The translations under genes and the position numbers were made by a program. The notes below the pieces were generated by a model. It was not told the DNA's origin. It saw only the letters and a list, made by a program, of their open reading frames with translations, and did not search any database. Shown here one piece after another: positions 8,070 to 15,238 of a stretch of DNA of 64,000 bases. The stretch's first letter is position 1. Each line of letters begins with the position of its first letter. This DNA comes from JBCDCY01 sp039180875 (lineage in GTDB: Bacteria > Pseudomonadota > Alphaproteobacteria > Rhodobacterales > Rhodobacteraceae): positions 1-64,000 of the forward strand of contig JBCDCY010000008.1 in NCBI GenBank assembly GCA_039180875.1. The letters run 5' to 3'.

Positions 8070-9248
8070 TCAATGCAGCGCGCGGCGTGCCTTGGCGAAG
8101 ATCTGCAGCGCCCGGGCGATGTCGTGGCGAGTGAGATCGGCGTTCAGCGTCAGCCGGATGATCGCCCGGTCAACCGGCGTCGCCGGCGCACAGAAGACGG
8201 AGCCGAAAAGGCCCTGTGCCGCCAGGGCGTCGCGGAAGCGGACCGTTGCGCTGTCCGTCCCGGTGGTGATCGCCACGATCTGCCGATCGCTTTCAGCGAC
8301 TTCGTAACCGAGATCCAGCAGGCCCTGCGTCAGGCGGTGATGGCTGTCGCGCAGGCGCGCCCGGCGCCAGGGCTCGGCCGCGATGATGTCGAGGGTCTTG
8401 TCGAAGCCCGCGATCTCGTAGCCCAGCACCGAGGTCGAGAAGATCATCGGCCGCGCCTCATAGCGCAGGAACTCCATGGCCCGGGCCGAGCCCGCCACCA
8501 CGCCGCCCCGCGCCGTCATCGCCTTGGAGAGCCCGACGGTCCGGAAATGCACGCGGTCGGAGAGGCCGAGCTCCTCGCAAAGCCCGGCGCCGCCGGCCGC
8601 GCAGCCGAACGAGTGCGTCTCATCCACGATCAGCGCGCTGCCCGTGCGCTCGGCCAGGGCCACCATGTCCTCAAGTGGGCAGATCGCACCGTCGGTGCTG
8701 TAGAGCGCATCGACCGCGATCAGGCCGGGGCCGTGCCGGGCGATCAGGGTCTCGAGATGATCGGGGCTGTTGTGGCGAAAGACCCGCGCCCGAGCGCCGG
8801 CCATGGTGATGCCGTCGCGGAGCGAGGCATGTGCGCGCTGGTCGATGTAGACCGGCTGGTCCGGCCGGGCGAAGGCCTGGATCAGGCCGGTATTGGCGCT
8901 GTAGCCCGACATGGCGAGCACCGCGTCCTCGGCCTTGAGCCAGCTGGCCATCCGCCGCTCGAACGCGCGGTGGCGGTCGTTGCGCTGGTGGGCGAAGACG
9001 CGGGAGATGGCGTCGCCGTGCCCCTCCGCCTGCAGCGCCTCGGCCTTGGCGTAGGCGATGCGGGGATCGGAGGCGAGGGCAAGATAGTCGTTGGAGCGGA
9101 GCTGGATGGCGCCGGGGCCGGGCTCCGTCGCGCCGAGGACGGTACGGGTGGGATGCACGCTGCCCTCCGCCATCCGCTCCCGCATCAGGGCGTCCAGAAA
9201 CTCGGGCTCATGGCGGATGGGACGATCTAGATTGATGTGCGCGTTCAT
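8070..9248 (-). CDS. cqsA: CqsA-type alpha-hydroxyketone autoinducer synthase (PLP enzyme)
   Basis: A 392-residue fold-type I PLP enzyme of the alpha-oxoamine synthase family. Several blocks match the quorum-sensing synthase CqsA rather than BioF or ALAS: L-R-S-N-D-Y-L-A-L-A, H-G-P-G-L-I-A-V-D-A-L-Y-S-T, Y-E-I-A-G-F-D-K-T-L-D-I-I, and V/L-F-G-S-V-F-C-A-P-A-T. The glycine-rich G-S-G-x-S-R of BioF is absent. The PLP Asp lies in D-E-T-H-S-F-G and the Schiff-base Lys in G-L-S-K-A-M. CqsA couples an acyl-CoA to an amino acid to make a 3-aminoketone precursor of alpha-hydroxyketone signals. The ATG at 9248 is preceded by AAGGA. It is probably co-transcribed with the upstream redoxin gene (43 bp gap). 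No sensor kinase is nearby. Confidence 0.8.
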   Translation of the reverse strand: MNAHINLDRPIRHEPEFLDALMRERMAEGSVHPTRTVLGATEPGPGAIQLRSNDYLALASDPRIAYAKAEALQAEGHGDAISRVFAHQRNDRHRAFERRMASWLKAEDAVLAMSGYSANTGLIQAFARPDQPVYIDQRAHASLRDGITMAGARARVFRHNSPDHLETLIARHGPGLIAVDALYSTDGAICPLEDMVALAERTGSALIVDETHSFGCAAGGAGLCEELGLSDRVHFRTVGLSKAMTARGGVVAGSARAMEFLRYEARPMIFSTSVLGYEIAGFDKTLDIIAAEPWRRARLRDSHHRLTQGLLDLGYEVAESDRQIVAITTGTDSATVRFRDALAAQGLFGSVFCAPATPVDRAIIRLTLNADLTRHDIARALQIFAKARRALH

Positions 9249-9291
9249 CTTTCCGTCCTTCTCGTCTGGGCTGGGGAGCGTCTTAGGGGCG

Positions 9292-10131
9292 TCAGGCCGC
9301 GAAGATTTCGAGGAACGTCTCCGGCTCCGGCCGGACGCGGTAATTGTCGGTCTGGTCGAGGAAGCGGATGGTGCCGTCGGCATCGGTCGCGATCACCGTC
9401 GGCAGCACCGTATCGCCGGCAAAGCCGAACAGCGTCAGGCCGAGGGGCAGGCCGTCGGGAGCATGGATCTCCAAAGCCTGGGCGGCGGCACCATCGGGGT
9501 CGACCAGGAAGGTCATGGGGGCCGCGAACTTCTCCGCCAGCTTCTCCGACTGCTCGTGGGATTGCGGGCTGACGAGGAAGACCCGCACGCCCTGATCGGC
9601 GAGCCGCTGGTAGAGCGCCGCGATCTCGCGCACCTGAGCGACGCAGAGCGGGCACCAATTGCCGCGGTAGAACAGGAAGAGGGAGGGCGCACCGCGGAGC
9701 GTGTCGGTCTCCACTACCTCGCCGTCGAGGCCTTCGAGGCGGATGTTGGGCAACTTGCCGCCCTGGCGGAGCACGCTGCTCGGCTGGCGGGCGAGATCGG
9801 AGTAGTGGAACTCGTACCAGAGGAACGCCGCCGCAGCGTTGGCGGCAACGGCCGCCGGCCAGAACGGTCCGTCGGTCATGAGCGTCATGGCCAAGGTGAG
9901 CGCGGCGCCGGCGACGCCTGTCCAGCGCAGCATCGGCAGCCGTGCCGCGGTGCGCGCGACGGTGCCGCGCAGCATCAGCGCGCCCACGAAGACCGGCAGC
10001 GGTGCGGCGGCCAGCAGCACGCCGAGCCAGGTGCCGGCATGGCCCCCGCTCGCCAGCTGGACGATGGCGAGGACCATGAGAGCGGACAGGGCGGTCAGAA
10101 CCGGGGTGAGCAGCAAGGACTTCAAAGCCAT
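9292..10131 (-). CDS. Membrane protein with C-terminal redoxin (AhpC/TSA-like) domain
   Basis: 279 residues. The first ~100 hold about four hydrophobic helices (starting at A-L-K-S-L-L-L-T-P-V-L). The C-terminal ~160 residues form a peroxiredoxin/redoxin domain with L-F-Y-R-G-N-W-C-P-L-C, a C-x-x-C active site, and an F-L-V-D-P-D-G block. Known relatives reduce peroxides or disulfides; the membrane anchor suggests work at or outside the inner membrane, but the side is not certain. I chose the ATG at 10131, which starts the first helix. The gene is the likely first cistron of a pair with cqsA. Which disulfide it acts on cannot be told from sequence. Confidence 0.75.
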   Translation of the reverse strand: MALKSLLLTPVLTALSALMVLAIVQLASGGHAGTWLGVLLAAAPLPVFVGALMLRGTVARTAARLPMLRWTGVAGAALTLAMTLMTDGPFWPAAVAANAAAAFLWYEFHYSDLARQPSSVLRQGGKLPNIRLEGLDGEVVETDTLRGAPSLFLFYRGNWCPLCVAQVREIAALYQRLADQGVRVFLVSPQSHEQSEKLAEKFAAPMTFLVDPDGAAAQALEIHAPDGLPLGLTLFGFAGDTVLPTVIATDADGTIRFLDQTDNYRVRPEPETFLEIFAA

Positions 10132-10277
10132 CTGGGCGTCTCCAAATCTCGTCTGAGGCGGAGATGTGGATGCCGGGCGGCCGGCGCGACGCCCCTCACG
10201 CCCTCGTGTGATTTGGCGAGAAACGGCAGGCCGGGCTGTGATCGCCGGCTCTTCAGGCCTGCCCGTGTGCGCCTCCG

Positions 10278-10294
10278 CCGCTCTTGAAGAGCGG
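10278..10294. promoter_or_regulatory. 17-bp palindrome in redoxin-cqsA / DUF3500 promoter region
   Basis: CCGCTCTT-G-AAGAGCGG is a perfect 8-bp inverted repeat around one central base. It lies in the 212-bp divergent region between the redoxin-cqsA unit (start 10131, minus) and the DUF3500 gene (start 10344, plus). Size and position suit a repressor operator. No matching regulator is encoded alongside. Confidence 0.5.
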
Positions 10295-10343
10295 AGGGTC
10301 ACCCACACTTTCAGTACAGGACTTTTTCAGGAGGCTGCCCCAG

Positions 10344-11420
10344 ATGCCGAAGCCGACACTGCCTGAGCCCACCTCGCCCCGCCGCCAGCCCGCCCTATCC
10401 CGCCGCACCGTGGTGCAGGGCGCCGGCGCCCTTGCCGTTGCCAGCGTCGGGGGGCCGCTGCTTGCTGCCGACAGCCCTGCCGACGCCCTCGGCCCGCGCT
10501 TTCGCACTTTAGTGACGGACTGGCTGGCCCAGCTCGACGAGCGCCAGCGCGATGCGGCGCTCTTTTCCTTCGACAGCCGCACGCGGCGACGCTGGACCTA
10601 CATGCTCGGCTCCGCCTTCGCCAACGGCCTCGCCTTGGAGCAGATGACGCCGTCGCAGAAGGACGGCGCGATGGCCGTGCTCGACGCCGCCCTCAGCAGC
10701 TACGGCCTAGAGACGGCCGAGAACATCATGCTGCAGCAGGACATCCTGAGGGATGAGTGGGGTAAAGGTAGCGCCGACCGCAATCGGGAGCGGTTCTCGC
10801 TCCAGGTCTACGGCGCGCCGTCGGCGACCGGTCCCTGGGCCTGGCGGTGGGAGGGGCACCACGTCACCATCACCTTCACGATGATGGACGACCAGGTGAT
10901 CTCTCAGACCCCCAAGGCGTTTTCGTCCGAACCCAACACCGTACCGTCCGGTCCCCATAGCGGCCTGGTCGTGCTGCCGGAGAACGAGACGCTCGGCCGG
11001 GCCCTTTTCGCCGATCTGGGGCCAGAGGCCCGGCGCGCGGCGCTGATCCGGGAGGACTCCTTCGGCAACATCCTCGCCGGACCCGGACGCGAGGACGCGA
11101 TCGGCGAGCGGCGCGGTGTGCCGCTCGCTGATCTGCCGGAAAGTCAGGCCGACATCGTTCGCCGGCTGGTGGCGCTCTACACCAGCGACCATCTGGCCGC
11201 GCCGCTCGCCGAGGGGCAGCAGGCCCGTATCGCGGCAGAGGACGAGGGCGCGATCCGCTTCGGCTGGGCTGGCGACAACCGGCCGGAGCGCTCGATCTAC
11301 TACCGGATCCACGGCGCGACCTTCCTGATCGAGTTCGCGACGCTCCGCCGGCAGCCCCAGCATCACCACACCATCGTGCATGATCTGGAGCGCAATTTCG
11401 GCGATCACCGCCTCGCCTAG
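10344..11420 (+). CDS. Tat-exported DUF3500 domain protein
   Basis: 358 residues. The N-terminus has a twin-arginine signal (S-R-R-T-V-V-Q-G, then a hydrophobic stretch ending G-P-L-L-A-A-D). The mature part looks like DUF3500: W-R-W-E-G-H-H-V-T-I-T-F near residue 180, F-G-W-A-G near the C-terminus, then Y-Y-R-I-H-G-A-T-F-L-I-E-F. The biochemical role of this family is unknown to me. The ATG at 10344 follows AGGAGG by 9 bp; an upstream ATG at 10284 has no such site. It converges on the VOC gene with 6 bp between stops. Confidence 0.75.
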   Translation: MPKPTLPEPTSPRRQPALSRRTVVQGAGALAVASVGGPLLAADSPADALGPRFRTLVTDWLAQLDERQRDAALFSFDSRTRRRWTYMLGSAFANGLALEQMTPSQKDGAMAVLDAALSSYGLETAENIMLQQDILRDEWGKGSADRNRERFSLQVYGAPSATGPWAWRWEGHHVTITFTMMDDQVISQTPKAFSSEPNTVPSGPHSGLVVLPENETLGRALFADLGPEARRAALIREDSFGNILAGPGREDAIGERRGVPLADLPESQADIVRRLVALYTSDHLAAPLAEGQQARIAAEDEGAIRFGWAGDNRPERSIYYRIHGATFLIEFATLRRQPQHHHTIVHDLERNFGDHRLA

Positions 11421-11426
11421 AGGCGG

Positions 11427-12338
11427 CTACTCTGCGGCCCGGGGCGGGGTGAGCTTGGGCAGGCGCGCCTCGATCTCGGCCCGCATGGGCTCGTAACGCT
11501 CGGGCAGCTTCAGGGCCTCGCCCAGGGTCTCGACCGGCTCGTCGACGGCAAAGCCGGGCGGATCGGTCGCGATCTCGAACAGCACGCCGCCGGGCTCGCG
11601 AAAGTAGATCGCGTTGAAGTATTGCCGGTCGATCACCGGCGTGACGTCCATCCCGATCGCCAGCAACGCCTCGCGAAAGGCCTGCTGCTGATCGTCGTCG
11701 GCGGCCCGGAAGGCGATGTGGTGGATGGTGCCGAGATCTGGCCGCCGGCGCGGGGCATCGCCATCCCGCAGCAGGTCGATGGCGGTGCCGGGCGCCTGCC
11801 CCGCGACCTCCAGCCGGATCCGCTCGGCCCCGTCGCCGGCCTCCGATCCGACCTCCCGGTAGCCGAGGATGTCGGTGAGGACGCGCGCCGTCGCCTCCGG
11901 CGCCTCGAGCATGAGCGTGACGGAGTGAAAGCCCCCTGCCCCCGCCCCCGTGGTCTCGACGAACTCCACCGCGAGGCCGTCTGGATCGTTCGTTGTCAGA
12001 ACCCGCGCACCGAAGCGCTCCGACCGCCCCATGCCATCGTCGCCGAAGCGGCTCTCCAGCGCCTCGAACGTCGCCGGCTCCGCGCCGTAGGCCACAGCGG
12101 AGGCCATGCCCGGCCCGGCTCGCCCGGGCGCGGCGCCGTCGAAGGGGAAGAAGGTGAGGATCGAGCCGGGCGTCCCCGCCTGATCGCCGTAGTAGAGGTG
12201 ATAGGTCCCAGGATCGTCGAAGTTCACGGTCTTCTTCACCAGCCGTTGGCGCAAAACGCCGACGTAGAAATCCACGTTCGCCTGCGCCGGCCCGCAGATC
12301 GCGGTCACATGGTGCAGGCCGGCGGTAGACTGGGGCAT
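11427..12338 (-). CDS. Ring-cleaving dioxygenase of the VOC superfamily (MhqO/MhqA-like)
   Basis: 303 residues forming two vicinal-oxygen-chelate halves. The N-half starts G-L-H-H-V-T-A-I-C-G and the C-half I-H-H-I-A-F-R-A; metal ligands are expected at these His and at Glu in V-L-F-E-I-A-T-D-P-P-G-F. This arrangement is typical of the MhqO/LinE-like ring-cleaving dioxygenases linked to hydroquinone and quinone detoxification. Substrate unproven. The ATG at 12338 follows GGAGG by about 9 bp. It stands alone on the minus strand. Confidence 0.75.
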   Translation of the reverse strand: MPQSTAGLHHVTAICGPAQANVDFYVGVLRQRLVKKTVNFDDPGTYHLYYGDQAGTPGSILTFFPFDGAAPGRAGPGMASAVAYGAEPATFEALESRFGDDGMGRSERFGARVLTTNDPDGLAVEFVETTGAGAGGFHSVTLMLEAPEATARVLTDILGYREVGSEAGDGAERIRLEVAGQAPGTAIDLLRDGDAPRRRPDLGTIHHIAFRAADDDQQQAFREALLAIGMDVTPVIDRQYFNAIYFREPGGVLFEIATDPPGFAVDEPVETLGEALKLPERYEPMRAEIEARLPKLTPPRAAE

Positions 12339-12490
12339 TGGGGCGACCTCCGCGTCATTGGGCAGCGGGCCGTCCCGCCATTGGCCGAGATCGAACCCCG
12401 GCGGGTCGTCTGATGTCAATCGGTGCTGTGCGGGTGGTCTGGGGCGCAGCACGTCACTTGATCCGGGGTCTCTGCTAGGTGGCCGCGAGG

Positions 12491-12552
12491 TCCCGGATCA
12501 CGTCCGGGACGAGGTGGAGGGGGGCGTTGCCCCCGGCCTGCGGCCTCCCCCC
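12491..12552. repeat. Cluster of GC-rich hairpins, terminator or dispersed intergenic repeat
   Basis: Three short inverted repeats stand in a row: TCCCGGA/TCCGGGA (12491-12509, 7-bp arms), GGGGGC/GCCCCC (12520-12534, 3-nt loop), and GGCC/GGCC around TGC (12535-12545). A C-run and CCAGGATACTT follow. They lie just downstream of the nitronate monooxygenase stop at 12578 (minus strand) and upstream of the VOC gene. This fits a transcript end for the acyl-CoA dehydrogenase operon, or a dispersed extragenic repeat. Confidence 0.5.
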
Positions 12553-12577
12553 AGGATACTTGGATCACTGCGAAAGA

Positions 12578-13555
12578 TCATTCGGCGGCGGCGCGGATCT
12601 CTTCGAGGAGGCGGGCGCGGGCGTCAGCGTACTCGACCTTGAGGCGGGCGACCATCTCGGCGGTCGTCTGGATGTGGTCGACGACGCCGATGCCCTGGCC
12701 GCAGCCCCAGATCTCCTTCCAGGCTTTGGGCTTCGAGCTGCCGTCCGAGAAATTCATCTTGGTGGCATCGCTCTCAGGCAGGTTCTCCGGATCCAGCCCC
12801 TGGTTCTCGATGGAGCGGCGGAGGTAGTTGCCGTGCACCCCGGTGAAGAGGTTGGTGTAGACGATGTCATCCGCGTGGCCGTCGACGATGCCCTGCTTGT
12901 AGTCGTCGGAGGCGCGTGCCTCCTCCGTCGCGATGAAAGGCGAGCCGATATAGCCGAGGTCGGCGCCCATCGCCTCCGCCGCCAGCACCGCGCCACCGGT
13001 GGCGATGGAGCCCGACAGCAGCAGCGGGCCGTCGAACCAGGCCCGGATCTCCTGCACGAGCGCAAAGGGTGAGAGTGTGCCGGCATGGCCGCCCGCGCCC
13101 CAGGCCACAGCGATCAGGCCGTCCGCGCCCTTCTCCACGGCCTTCCGGGCGAAGGTGTCGTTGATGATGTCATGGAGCGTGATGCCGCCGTAGGAGTGCA
13201 CCGCGTCGTTCACCTCGACCCGCGCGCCGAGGGAGGTGATGACGATCGGCACCTGGTGCTGCACCACCGTCGCCATGTCCTCCTCCAGCCGCCCGTTCGA
13301 GCGATGCACGATCTGGTTGACCGCGAAGGGGGCGGCGGGCGCCTCGGGATGGGCGCGGTCGTGGGCGGCCAGCGCCTCCTTGATCTCGTGCAGCCATTCG
13401 TCGAGCTGCGCCTGGGGGCGGGCATTCAGCGCCGGGAAGGAGCCGACGATCCCCGCCTTGCATTGGGCGATCACCAGTTTGGGGTTGGATATGATGAAGA
13501 GCGGCGCGCCGACCACCGGGATCGAGAGCTGCGACAGGATCGGGGGGAGGGCCAT
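12578..13555 (-). CDS. Nitronate monooxygenase / 2-nitropropane dioxygenase family FMN protein
   Basis: A 325-residue TIM barrel of the NMO family. Recognisable parts are P-V-V-G-A-P-L-F at the start, the FMN phosphate region G-A-G-G-H-A-G-T, and L-L-L-S-G-S-I-A-T-G-G-A-V-L-A-A-E-A-M-G-A-D. Members oxidise nitronates or act as enoyl reductase-like FMN enzymes. Being last in an acyl-CoA dehydrogenase operon suggests acyl-chain or xenobiotic oxidation rather than a dedicated nitroalkane pathway. SD AAGGAG lies 6 bp before the ATG. It follows the kinase gene by 10 bp. Confidence 0.82.
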   Translation of the reverse strand: MALPPILSQLSIPVVGAPLFIISNPKLVIAQCKAGIVGSFPALNARPQAQLDEWLHEIKEALAAHDRAHPEAPAAPFAVNQIVHRSNGRLEEDMATVVQHQVPIVITSLGARVEVNDAVHSYGGITLHDIINDTFARKAVEKGADGLIAVAWGAGGHAGTLSPFALVQEIRAWFDGPLLLSGSIATGGAVLAAEAMGADLGYIGSPFIATEEARASDDYKQGIVDGHADDIVYTNLFTGVHGNYLRRSIENQGLDPENLPESDATKMNFSDGSSKPKAWKEIWGCGQGIGVVDHIQTTAEMVARLKVEYADARARLLEEIRAAAE

Positions 13556-13565
13556 GCGGGCTCCT

Positions 13566-14600
13566 TCAGGCTTTGGCGATACGAGCGAGCGCCGCCTCGG
13601 CGAAGAGCGGCACGTACTGCCCCATCTTCAAGCCGCGCTCGGGATTGGAGGCATTGCCGTCAAGCGCGCGCTTCTTCACGCCCTGGATGATCGCGGCCAT
13701 GCGGAAGAAAGCAAAGGCGACCGGGAAGGAGAGATCGGGCGGGGTCGACAGCCCGGTGCGCTCGGCATAGGTGGCCACGTACTCGGCATCGCTCGGGATG
13801 CCAAGGGGCGCCCGGTCGACGCCCATCAGACCCCTGCCCTCCTCCCCCGGCGGCATCGACCATTGCATGATCTGCCCGCCGAGATCGGCGAAGGGATGGC
13901 CGAGGGTCGAGAGCTCCCAATCGACGACGGCCACCACCTCCGGCCGCTCGGGATGGAAGAGCAGGTTGTCGATGCGGTAGTCGCCGTGGACCAGGCAGAC
14001 GCGGCCGTCGTCGGCCGGCATGTTGGCCTCGAGCCAGGCGATCAATTCCTCCATCGGCGCGATCGTCTCCGTCTCCGAGGCGCGGTACTGCCCGGTCCAG
14101 CGCGAGGTCTGGCGGGCGAAGTAGTTGCCGGGCTTGCCGTAGTCCGCGAGGCCGACTGTGGCGACATCGACGCTGTGGAGCGCGGCGAGGGTGCGGTTCA
14201 TCGAGTCGTAGGCCGCCGCGCGGTCTTCGTTCGTGCAGTCCAGTAGGCGTGGATCGACCCAGGTGCGGGAGGGCACGAACTCCATGACGTAGAAGACGAC
14301 GCCGAGCACGTCCTCGTCCTCGCAGAGGTGCAGCGCGCCCGGGACGGGCACGTCGGTGCCGGCGAGGGCGGAGATCACGCGGAACTCGCGGTCCACAGCG
14401 TGGGCCGATTTCAAGAGATCGCCGGGTGGTTTGCGCCGCAGCACGTATTGGCCGGAGGCGGCCGTCAGGATGAAGGTCGGGTTGGACTGACCCTGGGCCG
14501 TCTTCTTCGCCGACACGGGGCCGGCGAAACCGGGGATGTGGGCCGCGAGATAGGGCTCCAATCGGTCGAGTGGCAGGAGCTCAGACATAGGTGCGGGCAT
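13566..14600 (-). CDS. APH-family phosphotransferase (ACAD10/11 kinase-domain-like)
   Basis: 344 residues with the aminoglycoside-phosphotransferase kinase fold: G-Q-S-N-P-T-F in the nucleotide loop, Y-V-L-R-R-K-P-P-G-D-L-L-K (the typical ACAD-associated APH motif), the catalytic loop V-H-G-D-Y-R-I-D-N-L-L-F, and metal-binding V-D-W-E-L-S-T-L-G. In vertebrate ACAD10/ACAD11 this domain is fused to an acyl-CoA dehydrogenase and phosphorylates hydroxyacyl substrates; here the dehydrogenase is a separate gene in the same operon. The start at 14600 has GGTGGAG upstream; an ATG at 14588 is possible. Either start overlaps the upstream phosphatase gene. Confidence 0.83.
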   Translation of the reverse strand: MPAPMSELLPLDRLEPYLAAHIPGFAGPVSAKKTAQGQSNPTFILTAASGQYVLRRKPPGDLLKSAHAVDREFRVISALAGTDVPVPGALHLCEDEDVLGVVFYVMEFVPSRTWVDPRLLDCTNEDRAAAYDSMNRTLAALHSVDVATVGLADYGKPGNYFARQTSRWTGQYRASETETIAPMEELIAWLEANMPADDGRVCLVHGDYRIDNLLFHPERPEVVAVVDWELSTLGHPFADLGGQIMQWSMPPGEEGRGLMGVDRAPLGIPSDAEYVATYAERTGLSTPPDLSFPVAFAFFRMAAIIQGVKKRALDGNASNPERGLKMGQYVPLFAEAALARIAKA

Positions 14601-15234
14601 GGGCGCGCTCCACCGGATCGAGATGCGGGCTGGCATTGAAGAGGGAGAGGCGAAGCTGCCCGCCCTCATGCTCCAGCCGATGCACGCTGGCGTTGTGGAT
14701 GTTGAGCAGGAGATCCGCCGCCGCCCGGGCCGAGAGGCCGAGGACACGGCGGAGCGTCGCGCCAATCACACCGCCCGAGGTGACGATCAGCGTGCGTCCG
14801 CCGGGAACCAGCGCCGCATCGACCGCCGCGTCCACCCGGGCCTGGAAAGCGTCGTAGCTTTCGCCCGAGCCACCGACACGCCCCTCCTCCCACGCCACGA
14901 AAACCTCGGGAAAGACGGAGAGGAAGGTCGGCCGATCCACCGGACCGTCGGTGCCGGTGGCGGCGGTAAACTGCTCCTGCAAGTCGCCGTAGTTGAGTTC
15001 GTTCAGCCGCGCATCCTCCTCCACCGCGAAGCCGCCCATGGCCGAGGCGATGCCATCCGCCGTCTCCCGATGCCGGCGGAGGGAGCCGCGGAGGGCGCGG
15101 TCAAAGCGCATGCCGTGCACCTCGAAATAGTGGCCGAGCCAGGTCGCCTGCTCATGGCCCAAGGGGCTGAGCTTGTCGTAGTCCGCGGCGCCGAAGGACG
15201 CCTGGCCATGGCGGACGAGGACGATCTCGCCCAT
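14581..15234 (-). CDS. Histidine phosphatase family protein (phosphoglycerate-mutase-like)
   Basis: 217 residues beginning G-E-I-V-L-V-R-H-G-Q-A, the R-H-G motif whose His is phosphorylated during catalysis. The second catalytic part appears as V-T-S-G-G-V-I-G, where the usual second His (S-H-G) is replaced by Gly. This is a notable change, so activity may be altered. An Arg/Glu pair (L-R-R-H-R-E-T-A, L-N-E-L) is retained. The gene sits between acyl-CoA dehydrogenase and kinase genes, with 4 bp to the former and overlapping the latter. It may remove phosphate from an intermediate made by the kinase. Confidence 0.78.
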   Translation of the reverse strand: MGEIVLVRHGQASFGAADYDKLSPLGHEQATWLGHYFEVHGMRFDRALRGSLRRHRETADGIASAMGGFAVEEDARLNELNYGDLQEQFTAATGTDGPVDRPTFLSVFPEVFVAWEEGRVGGSGESYDAFQARVDAAVDAALVPGGRTLIVTSGGVIGATLRRVLGLSARAAADLLLNIHNASVHRLEHEGGQLRLSLFNASPHLDPVERAHARTYV

Positions 15235-15238
15235 GGTT

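Noticed and set aside
8070..9248. 5-aminolevulinate synthase or BioF
   Set aside because: The family fold is shared, but the specific sequence blocks match CqsA, and the ALAS/BioF glycine-rich signature is missing.
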